Source: Candidatus Moranbacteria bacterium UBA2282 (GTDB lineage Bacteria > Patescibacteriota > Minisyncoccia > Moranbacterales > UBA2206). From it: a stretch of 59,911 nucleotides of DNA. The DNA lies in the NCBI GenBank assembly GCA_002345745.1, contig DDWQ01000021.1, positions 1-59,911 on the forward strand. The letters run 5' to 3'. The notes under the pieces were generated by a model. It was given only the letters and a program-made list of their open reading frames with translations, was not told where the DNA came from and did not search any database. Shown here piece by piece: positions 8,501 through 16,448 of this stretch. Made by a program: the position numbers and the translations under genes. Position 1 is the first letter of the stretch. Each line of letters opens with the position of its first letter.

Positions 8501-8962
8501 GTAACTGGAAAAATTGTATTAACTAATGGAAGAACTGGTGAAAAATTTGATAACGCTTCAACTGTTGGAGTGCAATATATTATGAAACTGCATCATTTAG
8601 TGGATGACAAGATTCATATGCGCTCAATCGGACCATATTCTTTAATAACTCAGCAACCTCTTGGAGGAAAAGCTCAGTTTGGAGGACAGCGTTTTGGAGA
8701 GATGGAAGTGTGGGCATTGGAAGGTTATGGTGCAGCTTATACTTTGCAAGAAATGTTAACAATCAAATCAGATGATGTAATGGGCAGAAGCAAAGCTTAT
8801 GAAGCCATCATTAAAGGTGAACCAATAAAGAGTCCAAATCTTCCAACTTCTTTCAATGTACTCGTAAATGAATTGAAGGGATTGGCGCTTAATGTTGAAC
8901 TTATTGGAGTCAGAAAAGAAGAAAATGATGAGGAAGACGAAACATACTCATCAAGGGAATAA
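5549..8962 (+). CDS. rpoB: DNA-directed RNA polymerase subunit beta
   Basis: From ATG 5549 the protein has 1137 residues and carries the beta-subunit landmarks: LPNLIEAQLNSYDW near the start, the rifampicin region (394-430) with Asp402, His412 and Ser417 at positions equivalent to E. coli 516, 526 and 531, GRICPVETPEGPNIGL, GDKLAGRHGNKG, and the C-terminal GGKAQFGGQRFGEMEVWALE block. The pocket residues are the sensitive type. An upstream TTG at 5498 keeps the frame open, but the ATG gives the usual distance to the first conserved motif and has GAGAG 8 nt upstream. The tail is acidic (EENDEEDE). rpoC follows after 88 nt. Confidence 0.97.
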   Translation: MLNAQKTLKIKDTFSSGSSLAKRKFFKKMSFVSLPNLIEAQLNSYDWLLEKGIKELLSEVNPITDFTGKDLELSFEDYYLDEPKYDEVTAKNKNISYEAPIRCKVRLVIKKTGEIKEQEIYLGDFPIMTERGTFIINGVERVVVSQLIRSPGVFFTMNYQKGRRLFGAKIIPNRGAWLEIETDFEGVIYVKIDRKRKVALSSLLRAFGFATDKQLHDIFSDVDKGEISYITETIRKDAAKDQAEGYKEIYKRIRPGDLATAENARQMIDSMFFNFEKYDFGSVGRYRLNQRLETELENTEENRVLLRDDLIAIVKEIMRLNNDPTAQADDIDHLGNRRVRGVGELVQNKLRVGFARMSRNIKDRMSTCDLETVVPGQLVNSRPIAAAIKEFFASSQLSQFMDQVNPLAELEHKRRLSAMGPGGLTRERAGFEVRDVHHSHYGRICPVETPEGPNIGLVGHLATYAKINDYGFLETPYLNVYNEVENTVEKLTSRILREDVAGLTAGTLLTEEMATKIAADKKIKTVKIQPWASHEIEYINATKEDRKTIAHANIKMDEHGNILENIVGARVKGHATEIEAIKLDYIDVSAKQMISVATSLIPFLEHDDANRALMGSNMQRQAVSCVKPQAPLVGTGIEDKAAADSGQVVIAKQAGEVIEVDADHVIVKEEAPVGAKKPYIKREYRLQSFVKSNAFTSMNQVPRVAKGQMIKKGELLADGASTDHGELALGQNILIAFVSWEGSNYEDAIIISEKLVQDDRYSSIHIEDFSIDVRDTKLGAEVITRDIPNIGEERLKNLDETGIIRIGAEVASGDILTGKISPKGEGDLTSEERLLRAIFGEKSRDVKDSSLYLPHGEYGKVVDIKIFSREQGDKLPTGVIQQIQVSVAQLKKISVGDKLAGRHGNKGVISRVAPAEDMPYLPDGTPVDMILNPLGIASRMNIGQILETTLGWAALKLDYKVATPALEGITEEQIRGELTKAELPVTGKIVLTNGRTGEKFDNASTVGVQYIMKLHHLVDDKIHMRSIGPYSLITQQPLGGKAQFGGQRFGEMEVWALEGYGAAYTLQEMLTIKSDDVMGRSKAYEAIIKGEPIKSPNLPTSFNVLVNELKGLALNVELIGVRKEENDEEDETYSSRE

Positions 8963-9002
8963 TTTATAATTTTCTATTTTCTAATTTTATAACTAACAAA
9001 TT

Positions 9003-9033
9003 TAATTTCTAATCCGCCACGGCGGATTGAAAT
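9003..9033 (+). repeat. GC-rich palindrome between rpoB and rpoC
   Basis: AATCCGCC and GGCGGATT pair around AC (9011-9028 core), extended outward by TAATTTC and GAAATTA with one bulge. It ends 17 nt before the rpoC start. Without a T tract it is unlikely to be a simple terminator. It resembles the other GC-rich palindromes in this AT-rich window. Confidence 0.65.
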
Positions 9034-9050
9034 TAAAAAATTCACAAATT

Positions 9051-12000
9051 ATGGATCCTATTACTAAAGTAAGTGATTTCAATAGTGTACAACTTAAGCT
9101 GGCCGGTCCAGAGCAAATTTTGGAATGGTCTCACGGTGAAATTACCAAGCCGGAAACAATTAATTATCGGACGCAACGTTATGAGAAAGACGGTCTTTTC
9201 TGTGAAAAAATATTTGGACCATCTCGCGATTGGGAATGTTATTGTGGAAAATATAAACGGATCAGATACAAAGGAATCGTCTGCGATAAGTGCGGTGTGG
9301 AAGTGACTCGTTCCAGCGTGCGTCGAGACAGAATGGGCCACATTCAATTAGCAGTTCCAGTTTCACATATTTGGTTTTTGCGAGGAGTGCCTTCTAAGAT
9401 TGGATTGGCATTGGGAATGAGTCCACAAGAATTAGAAAAAGTTATCTATTTCTCAAATTATATTATTTTGAGTGTTGATGCTAGTGCTCGTGAGAAAGCA
9501 TTGGCTCAATTAGAACAAGAATTCAAAACCAAGCAAAAAGAAATTGCAAAATTAGAAGGCAATGCAAAAGAGAATAAGACAGATGAACTAAAAGGAATCT
9601 ATCGAACTGCCAAAGAAGAGTTGAAAAGTTTGCAAAGATTTCAGATTATAACTGAAGTTGAATATTTTAATTTGTCCACCCGTTATGGGCAAGTTTTTTC
9701 AGCTGGCATTGGTGCAGAGGCTATTCGCAAAATTTTGGAAAATCTAGATGTCAGAGCTGAGATAGATTTGTTGAAAACAGAACTACTTAGTGATGAGACT
9801 ATAGATAAAAAGAAAATTCTGAAAAGAATTAAACTATTTCAAGGTTTTATCAACAACGATTTGCGCTTGGAGTGGATGTTACCGACAGTTATCCCAGTTA
9901 TCCCGCCAGATTTGCGACCAATGGTAGCATTGGACGGTGGCAGATTTGCAACTTCTGATTTAAATGATTTATACCGAAGAATTATTAACCGAAACAATCG
10001 TTTGAGAAAACTGATTGATATTGGAGCACCAGAAGTTATTGCTAGAAATGAAAAAAGAATGTTGCAAGAAGCTGTTGATGCTTTGTTTGATAATAGCGCG
10101 CGTCGTGGTCAAGTAAGTGTTACAGCGTCAACTGGGCAAAGACGGGCTTTGCGATCCTTGGCGGATACTTTGAAAGGAAAGCAAGGTCGTTTTCGACAAA
10201 ATTTGCTTGGAAAACGCGTAGATTATTCTGGACGGTCTGTAATTGTGGTTGGTCCAAAATTGAAATTACATCAATGTGGATTGCCAAAGAAAATGGCATT
10301 GGAACTTTTCAAGCCATTTATCATCAACAAATTGATTGCCAGAGAGCTTGCATATAATGTGCGTAGTGCTGGAAAAATGGTAGAAGGTGAAAGTGAAGAG
10401 GCTTATGAAATTTTGGATGAAATTATTTCCCATCACTATGTGATGCTAAATCGTGCTCCAACTTTGCATAGACTTTCAATTCAAGCTTTTCAACCAGTTT
10501 TAATTGAAGGAAAGGCTATTCAATTACATCCTATGGTTTGTTCCGCTTTTAATGCTGATTTCGATGGAGACCAGATGGCTGTACACGTTCCTTTGACTGA
10601 TAAAGCTCGTTGGGAAAGTGAAAATCTAATGCTTTCAAAGAGAAATTTGTTAAAACCTGCTAGTGGCGAACCGATTATCACACCGACTTTGGATATGGTT
10701 CTTGGTTGCTATTATATTACTCATATTGTAGCTGGGGCTAAGGGTGAGGGTAGAGCATTCTCAAATTTTGATGAAGCTATTATGGCTAATGAATTAGGAC
10801 AAGTTGATGTGCGAGCGGAAGTCAAAGTATTATATGAGGGCAAAGTTCTTGAAACTTCTATTGGCAGAATTAAATTAAATGAAATTATCCCAGAAGGAAT
10901 AAATTATCTTAATCAGGAAATGACCAAAAAAGAATTAAAGCTTTTAGTAGCTAAAGTTCTTGAGGTTAGTGGAGCTGAAGAGACTGCTTTATTTGCAGAT
11001 AAAATTAAAACTCTTGGTTTTGATTCTGTAACTAAATCTGGAATTTCTTGGGGAATGGCTGATTTGAATGTTCCTCCAGAAAAGAAAGAGATTATGGATG
11101 ATTCTGAAAATAAAGTTAACGTTATCAAGCAACAATTCAATATGGGACTCTTAACTGAAGGTGAAAGAAAAAGCCAAGTTATTGAGATTTGGAACAATGC
11201 TAAAAATAAAATCACTGATGCTGTGCGAGCTGGAATGGACAAAGAAGGGTCAGTATATTCAATGGTGTATTCTAAGGCTCGAGGTTCCGAATCAGTTGTA
11301 GTGCAGATGGCTGGTATGAAAGGTTTGATGGCTGGTCCAACAGGAGAAACAATTGAATTGCCGATTAAGAGTTGTTTCAAAGAAGGTTTAAACGTGTTGG
11401 AATATTTTATTTCTACTCATGGAGCAAGAAAGGGAATGGCTGATACTGCTCTTCGAACAGCTACGGCAGGTTACCTTACACGAAGACTAGTGGATGTTTC
11501 ACAAGATATTATTATCCGAGAAGAAGACTGTAAAGACAAACAAGGATCAATTTTGTATAAAGAAGATTCTGATCGAATTGGGCAGAGCTTTGCTAGCCGT
11601 ATCATCGGAAGAGTTGCACTAGAAAACATTGTTGATCCAAAATCAGGAGAAGTTCTTGCTAAAAAGGGCGATCTTCTGAACAAGGAGCAAGGTGAAGCTA
11701 TTGAAACAGCTAATGTCGCACAGATTAAAATCCGATCCCTAGTTTCTTGCAAAACCCCGCGTGGAGTTTGTCAGAAATGTTATGGACTTGATCTTGGACG
11801 TGGTCATTTGGTGCAAATGGGTCAAGCAGTTGGAATTGTGGCAGCTCAAGCTATTGGTGAGCCAGGAACACAGTTGACGATGCGTACCTTCCATGTTGGA
11901 GGTGTTGCGGGAACTGATATTACCCAAGGTTTGCCTCGTGTAGAAGAAATTTTTGAAGCACGACCACCGAAGGGAGAGGCAGTTATTTCTGAAGTAGCTG

Positions 12001-12626
12001 GAAAAGTAGTGGAAGTTTTGAATGGTGATAAAACTACGCTTATCAAAGTTGAGATGCAGGACAAGGATGCCACCATCAAGGAATATGAAATTCCACTTGG
12101 TAGCACAGTCAAAGTTTCTGCCGGGGATTTGATTGGTATGGGTTCAAAATTGTCTGAAGGAAATATTGATTTGAAGAAATTGCACAAGATTATGGGATGG
12201 GAAGCTGTGCATCGCTATATCGTTAGAGAAATTCAGGAAATTTATGCTTCTCAAGGTGAAGGCATCAACGATAAACATATTGAAGTTATCATTAGACAAA
12301 TGTTTAATCGCTTGCAAATCACTGATTCTGGAACAACTGATTTAGTGGTTGGTGATATTGTGGAAAAAGATCAATTCAGAGAAATCAATGAAAAAGCTGT
12401 AGCTGACAAAGGTAGTGTAGCCGTTGGTGAAGAACTTCTAATGGGAATCACGAAAGTTGCTCTCTCAACAGAAAGTTTCCTATCTGCTGCTTCTTTCCAA
12501 GAGACTGCTCGTGTTTTGATTAACGCTGCTGTTGAAGGCAAGGTTGATCATCTACGAGGATTGAAGGAAAATGTTATCATCGGCAAACTGATTCCTGCGG
12601 GAACTGGTTATCGCGACGATAAATAG
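9051..12626 (+). CDS. rpoC: DNA-directed RNA polymerase subunit beta'
   Basis: From ATG 9051 the protein has 1191 residues. It carries the N-terminal zinc site (Cys63, Cys65, Cys78, Cys81), the catalytic NADFDGD motif (501-507) whose Asp residues hold the active-site magnesium, the GARKGMADTALRTATAGYLTRRL bridge/trigger region in part, and the second zinc site (Cys827, Cys900, Cys907, Cys910). An in-frame TTG at 9027 lies inside the palindrome and is rejected as start. The gene is cotranscribed with rpoB and ends at a strong terminator. Confidence 0.97.
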   Translation: MDPITKVSDFNSVQLKLAGPEQILEWSHGEITKPETINYRTQRYEKDGLFCEKIFGPSRDWECYCGKYKRIRYKGIVCDKCGVEVTRSSVRRDRMGHIQLAVPVSHIWFLRGVPSKIGLALGMSPQELEKVIYFSNYIILSVDASAREKALAQLEQEFKTKQKEIAKLEGNAKENKTDELKGIYRTAKEELKSLQRFQIITEVEYFNLSTRYGQVFSAGIGAEAIRKILENLDVRAEIDLLKTELLSDETIDKKKILKRIKLFQGFINNDLRLEWMLPTVIPVIPPDLRPMVALDGGRFATSDLNDLYRRIINRNNRLRKLIDIGAPEVIARNEKRMLQEAVDALFDNSARRGQVSVTASTGQRRALRSLADTLKGKQGRFRQNLLGKRVDYSGRSVIVVGPKLKLHQCGLPKKMALELFKPFIINKLIARELAYNVRSAGKMVEGESEEAYEILDEIISHHYVMLNRAPTLHRLSIQAFQPVLIEGKAIQLHPMVCSAFNADFDGDQMAVHVPLTDKARWESENLMLSKRNLLKPASGEPIITPTLDMVLGCYYITHIVAGAKGEGRAFSNFDEAIMANELGQVDVRAEVKVLYEGKVLETSIGRIKLNEIIPEGINYLNQEMTKKELKLLVAKVLEVSGAEETALFADKIKTLGFDSVTKSGISWGMADLNVPPEKKEIMDDSENKVNVIKQQFNMGLLTEGERKSQVIEIWNNAKNKITDAVRAGMDKEGSVYSMVYSKARGSESVVVQMAGMKGLMAGPTGETIELPIKSCFKEGLNVLEYFISTHGARKGMADTALRTATAGYLTRRLVDVSQDIIIREEDCKDKQGSILYKEDSDRIGQSFASRIIGRVALENIVDPKSGEVLAKKGDLLNKEQGEAIETANVAQIKIRSLVSCKTPRGVCQKCYGLDLGRGHLVQMGQAVGIVAAQAIGEPGTQLTMRTFHVGGVAGTDITQGLPRVEEIFEARPPKGEAVISEVAGKVVEVLNGDKTTLIKVEMQDKDATIKEYEIPLGSTVKVSAGDLIGMGSKLSEGNIDLKKLHKIMGWEAVHRYIVREIQEIYASQGEGINDKHIEVIIRQMFNRLQITDSGTTDLVVGDIVEKDQFREINEKAVADKGSVAVGEELLMGITKVALSTESFLSAASFQETARVLINAAVEGKVDHLRGLKENVIIGKLIPAGTGYRDDK

Positions 12627-12654
12627 AAATGCATTGAGACGTGTTTCTAATAAC

Positions 12655-12684
12655 AAAAACCGCTCCGAAAGGGGCGGTTTTTTA
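12655..12684 (+). terminator. Rho-independent terminator of rpoBC
   Basis: CCGCTCC and GGGGCGG pair around a GAAA tetraloop, flanked by A and T runs (12655-12666 with 12671-12682). This is the classic strong form. Confidence 0.9.
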
Positions 12685-12765
12685 TCGTTGAAAAATGTTT
12701 ATAATGTGGAATTTTCTGTTTAACAAAATTTGTGCTAAAATATAAGAGTTAAGGAAAACTTATTT

Positions 12766-15111
12766 ATGGGCAGAAAAAAGGGGTCAAAAAATAAAAATAC
12801 TATAGAAGAAGAAATTGAGGAATCTGAAGGTGGGTTCGAATTTGATATTGCTGGCGACGCGAAAAGAAGCGTAGCAGCTGTTTTTTTGTTTGCTTTGTCG
12901 CTGGTGATTCTGCTGGGATTTTTTGGTAAAGCGGGCGTGGTGGGCGAATCATTGGATAGTGCGGCGGGGTTGGCAATCGGTTGGGCAAAATGGATTTTCC
13001 CAATATTTTTAATTATGGCTGGTATCGTACTGCTACTGCGCAAAGAGACATCTTTTTATGTAGCTAAAATTATCGGACTAGTGATAACTTTTGTTAGTTT
13101 AACCGGAGTATTCCATTGGTTTTTTGATATCGATAAAATGTTGAAGATGGCAGCTGATGGTTCTGGTGGAGGCTATGTTGGCTATGGCGTGGCATATTCA
13201 GCGACGAAACTTTTGGGGTCGGCTGGTGGCTTGGTCACAATCATTAGTTTATTTTTGATTGGAATCATTGTCGCTTTTAATTTTTCGATCGCGCACTTCA
13301 TAGGAAAATTATTTAAAAAATCTGAATCAGTTGAGATTGAAGAAGAATCAATTAGTAATAAAGAAGATGACGATACTGTTGAGGAAGATTTGGTTAGTGA
13401 GGAAGATATGTCGGTAGATTATGAGGAAGAAAAAAAGAATGAAGACGAGAATATTGGAAAAATTGAATTTGTGGAAGGACCAGATCGCTATGTGGATGAA
13501 AATCTTTTTGATAAAATTTCTAGTAGAGCAAAGAGTGTTAAAAAAACATTAACTAAAAGAAAAGACGTTGATGACAGTTGGGAATTGCCACCGCTGAAAT
13601 TGCTGGAAAAAAGTTCCGGTGCAGCGAAAAGTGGTGATATTGAAAAAAATGCGGAAATCATTGAGCGAACTTTGCGCCAGTTTGGTATTGAGGTTGAACG
13701 CGGGGCGACACAAACCGGCTCATCAGTAACGCAGTTTAGTTTTCGTCCGGCGGATGGAGTTAAGATTTCAAAAATTATGGCGTTGCAAGATGATTTGGCT
13801 TTAGCTTTGGCAAAACATCCCATTAGGATTGAGGCACCAATTCCCGGTAAATCTCTGATTGGAATTGAGGTGCCAAATACAGATTCATCAATTGTGCGAA
13901 TGCGTAATATTTTGGAGAGTGAAGAATTTAGGGATCGAAAAAATAATTTGACGCTAGCACTAGGAGAAGATGTTAGTGGTGAATATGTTTTTGGAAATCT
14001 AGACAAGATGCCACATCTTCTTGTGGCCGGCGCAACTGGCAGTGGAAAATCTGTGGGTATAAATTCTATTATTACCGCTTTGCTATATCAGAATTCTCCA
14101 AAAGATTTGAAAATGATTATGGTAGATCCAAAACGCGTAGAATTGACAGCGTATAATGGCATCCCACATTTATTAAGTGATGTTATTGTTGACAACGGGA
14201 AAGTAATCAACGCTTTGAAGTGGGCTGTGGGTGAAATGGAACGCCGATATCGTCAGTTGCAAGAAGCTGGTTCACGCGACATTACTTCATATAATGATAA
14301 AGTTGTTATTGAAAAAACAAGAAAAATAACTGATCCAGAAACTGGTGAAGTCTATGAACAAGAATTAGAAAAACTGCCATACATTGTGATTGTTATTGAT
14401 GAATTGGCTGATCTGATGGGAACGCATGGCAAGGAAGTTGAGGGTGCGATTGTTCGATTGGCACAAATGGCACGTGCAGTCGGAATTCATCTAATTCTCA
14501 GCACGCAAAAACCGATTGTGACAGTTATAACTAGTTTGATTAAATCAAATATTTCCACTCGAATTGCTTTCCGTGTGCCATCTTTAATGGATTCACGCAC
14601 AATTCTAGATGCCAGTGGTGCAGAAAAACTGCTTGGCAATGGTGATATGCTCTACCTTGCTGCTGATTTTCCAAAACCAAAACGTATTCAAGGAATTTTT
14701 ATTAGTGAAGAGGAAGTTAAGAAAGTTGTTAAATTTGTTATAGATCAAAAAAATAATGCCCCTGTTGATGAGGAAGGCATTGGGGAAGATATTACTAAGT
14801 CTGCTTTTCCTAGCGAGGCTCCTTTGGATTTTAAGGATATGAGTGACAATAATGGGGCACAAGAAGATGATTTATACGAAAGTGCCAAAACAGAAGTTGA
14901 ACGAGCTGGCAAAGCCTCGGCCTCGCTTTTGCAAAGACGCTTGCGAGTTGGATATGCTAGAGCGGCTAGAATTCTTGATATTTTGGAAGACAAGGGAATT
15001 GTCGGTCCAGCTGATGGCGCGAAACCAAGAGAGGTTTATACCGCAGAAAATAAACCGAACTATGATGATGATATGTCTGATCAAAGTGGCAGAGATAAAT
15101 GGCAAATCTAG
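12766..15111 (+). CDS. ftsK: DNA translocase FtsK/SpoIIIE
   Basis: The 781-residue protein has about four N-terminal membrane helices (residues 25-185), an acidic linker, and a motor domain with Walker A GATGSGKS (422-429) and Walker B ending in Asp545-Glu546. A C-terminal winged-helix gamma domain (about 705-765) has the SLLQRRLRVGYARAARILD signature, which in the family reads oriented KOPS/SRS sequences. FtsK pumps chromosome ends through the closing septum. AAGGA 10 nt before ATG 12766 is a good ribosome site. TTAACA and TATAAG hexamers (12720-12746, 15-nt spacer) are a weak promoter candidate. Confidence 0.95.
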   Translation: MGRKKGSKNKNTIEEEIEESEGGFEFDIAGDAKRSVAAVFLFALSLVILLGFFGKAGVVGESLDSAAGLAIGWAKWIFPIFLIMAGIVLLLRKETSFYVAKIIGLVITFVSLTGVFHWFFDIDKMLKMAADGSGGGYVGYGVAYSATKLLGSAGGLVTIISLFLIGIIVAFNFSIAHFIGKLFKKSESVEIEEESISNKEDDDTVEEDLVSEEDMSVDYEEEKKNEDENIGKIEFVEGPDRYVDENLFDKISSRAKSVKKTLTKRKDVDDSWELPPLKLLEKSSGAAKSGDIEKNAEIIERTLRQFGIEVERGATQTGSSVTQFSFRPADGVKISKIMALQDDLALALAKHPIRIEAPIPGKSLIGIEVPNTDSSIVRMRNILESEEFRDRKNNLTLALGEDVSGEYVFGNLDKMPHLLVAGATGSGKSVGINSIITALLYQNSPKDLKMIMVDPKRVELTAYNGIPHLLSDVIVDNGKVINALKWAVGEMERRYRQLQEAGSRDITSYNDKVVIEKTRKITDPETGEVYEQELEKLPYIVIVIDELADLMGTHGKEVEGAIVRLAQMARAVGIHLILSTQKPIVTVITSLIKSNISTRIAFRVPSLMDSRTILDASGAEKLLGNGDMLYLAADFPKPKRIQGIFISEEEVKKVVKFVIDQKNNAPVDEEGIGEDITKSAFPSEAPLDFKDMSDNNGAQEDDLYESAKTEVERAGKASASLLQRRLRVGYARAARILDILEDKGIVGPADGAKPREVYTAENKPNYDDDMSDQSGRDKWQI

Positions 15112-15157
15112 TTAGTTTTTAGTTGGTGGTTTTTGGTTTTTAGCTTAAGAGTTATAA

Positions 15158-15188
15158 CTACAAACTACAAACTACAAACTACAAACTA
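15158..15188 (+). repeat. Tandem heptamer repeat (ACAAACT)n
   Basis: About four copies of ACAAACT fill the gap between ftsK and the RodZ-like gene, after a run of TTTTAGTTGGTGG-like sequence. A related TAGTTGGTAG tract sits upstream of rplT at 55941-55980 in the opposite sense. The origin looks like replication slippage. Confidence 0.7.
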
Positions 15189-15194
15189 ATCGAG

Positions 15195-16187
15195 ATGGTT
15201 GGATTCACCAAGAAAAATGTACGCACATTAACTCTAGGCGAGAAACTTAGAAATCTTCGCAGTGAAAGGCGAATTAGTTTAAATGATGTTTCCAGAAATA
15301 CAAAAATTCAATTAAAATATTTAGAATATCTAGAAGAAGGCAATTATAAAAAATTGCCAGTCGATGTTTATGTCAAAGGATTCCTGCGAAGTTATGCAGA
15401 ATTTCTCGGAGTGGATGAAAAAATTCTCATTAGACTTTACGAAAAAGAAAAAGGGATAAAAATAAATCTAGAAAAAGCTAGTGGGGATAATTTTGAAAAA
15501 AAGGAGTCTATCAATATGGCGCCGTTTCTAATTACACCAAAAATTATTACTGTTGCAATAGGACTTTTAATTACTGCTGGATTATTTTTTTATTTGTATA
15601 GAGAGGTTGGTAATTTTGCTAACACTCCGAAGTTAATAATTCTCAGCCCAAATCAAAATGAAATTGAAGAGAGCAATTCAGTTGTTGTGAATGGAATTTC
15701 AGACAAAGATGCTAATATATTTATTAATGATCAACCAATCCTAGTTTCAGATGAAGGAAAATTCAGTGAAAATATAGCTTTGCAGTCAGGAACAAATCCT
15801 ATTAATATAAAGGCGGTGAATAGATTTGGTAAAGAAACTAACCAAAATATAATTGTTCAATCTAATTATCAAGAAAAAGAGCAGAATACAACCAACGAAG
15901 AAATTAACAATAGTATGGCGACTGCGAAACAGGAAGGAATAAACATAGAAGTGAGTGTAATATCAGGACCAGTTTGGATTAGCGTAGAGGCAGATGGCAA
16001 TTTAGTTTTTAGCGGGACGATGTTGATGGGTGCTATTCAATCTTTCAAGGCTGTTGAAAAAATAAGCATAAGCTCTAATAAGGCAAATGCAACTTTTGTG
16101 AAATTTAATGGTAAAGATGTCGGGGCATTAAGTGAAAAACCAGAAGCTATTAAAAATGTTATTTTCACTAAAGATACAACGTTTTAA
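15195..16187 (+). CDS. RodZ-like HTH membrane protein (HTH_25, Ig-like, DUF4115)
   Basis: The 330-residue protein has a cytoplasmic RodZ-type helix-turn-helix (about 12-75, LGEKLRNLRSERRISLNDVS), one membrane helix (116-135), an outer Ig-like domain (about 145-220) and a DUF4115 domain (about 245-325, GPVWISVEADG to SISSNKANATFVKFNGKDVG). RodZ links MreB filaments to wall synthesis, so a role in cell shape or division is likely; the position between ftsK and recA agrees. The extra Ig-like domain is unusual compared with standard RodZ. ATG 15195 gives the expected short N-terminus. Confidence 0.8.
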   Translation: MVGFTKKNVRTLTLGEKLRNLRSERRISLNDVSRNTKIQLKYLEYLEEGNYKKLPVDVYVKGFLRSYAEFLGVDEKILIRLYEKEKGIKINLEKASGDNFEKKESINMAPFLITPKIITVAIGLLITAGLFFYLYREVGNFANTPKLIILSPNQNEIEESNSVVVNGISDKDANIFINDQPILVSDEGKFSENIALQSGTNPINIKAVNRFGKETNQNIIVQSNYQEKEQNTTNEEINNSMATAKQEGINIEVSVISGPVWISVEADGNLVFSGTMLMGAIQSFKAVEKISISSNKANATFVKFNGKDVGALSEKPEAIKNVIFTKDTTF

Positions 16188-16209
16188 TAGAATTTAGAAT
16201 AGTTATCCA

Positions 16210-16276
16210 CCCCGTAAAATTCCTAAACGGAATCACGGGGCAAGCCCCGTAAAGTCTCGCTTACTCGACCACGGGG
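16210..16276 (+). repeat. Two tandem CCCCGT/ACGGGG hairpins upstream of recA
   Basis: Hairpin one uses CCCCGT (16210-16215) with ACGGGG (16235-16240) plus ATTCC with GGAAT. Hairpin two uses CCCCGT (16245-16250) with ACGGGG (16271-16276). Each is followed by CAAG. They belong to the same family as the leader hairpins at 228-267 and 17654-17691, but here they lie upstream of the promoter, not next to a start codon. Confidence 0.65.
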
Positions 16277-16292
16277 CAAGCAGATGAGGAAG

Positions 16293-16301
16293 TTATCCAC
16301 A
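16293..16301 (+). promoter_or_regulatory. Perfect DnaA box upstream of the recA promoter
   Basis: TTATCCACA ends 9 nt before the -35 at 16311. A one-mismatch copy (TTATCCACC) lies at 16203-16211. The spacing is the same as at the KilA-N promoter. Confidence 0.5.
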
Positions 16302-16310
16302 GGAGTGTAT

Positions 16311-16338
16311 TTGACAGTGATAATATAGGTGATATAAT
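16311..16338 (+). promoter_or_regulatory. recA promoter
   Basis: TTGACA (16311-16316), 16-nt spacer, TATAAT (16333-16338), both perfect. The leader of about 105 nt holds a large palindrome. No obvious LexA-type operator was seen near it. Confidence 0.85.
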
Positions 16339-16349
16339 ATCATTGTACC

Positions 16350-16414
16350 GATTCGAAACTACCTGCCCGCATTGCTACGCAAAGCGTTGCAGGCAGGCGA
16401 ATTAAATTCGAATC
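16350..16414 (+). repeat. Nested palindrome in the recA leader
   Basis: Outer arms GATTCGAA (16350-16357) and TTCGAATC (16407-16414) enclose a GC-rich element with CCTGCC (16362-16367) and GGCAGG (16392-16397). The inner part resembles the CCTGCC/GGCAGG palindromes at 31988 and 57060. It would fold in the recA mRNA leader. Confidence 0.6.
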
Positions 16415-16448
16415 TACGAACAAAATATAAAAAAGTAATAAAAAAAAT

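Noticed and set aside
10913..11380. 155-codon minus-strand frame inside rpoC
   Set aside because: It is a shadow of a strongly conserved gene, has no recognisable domain and no promoter or ribosome site.
15158..15188. Possible CRISPR array
   Set aside because: The units are seven bases long with no spacers; it is a simple tandem repeat.
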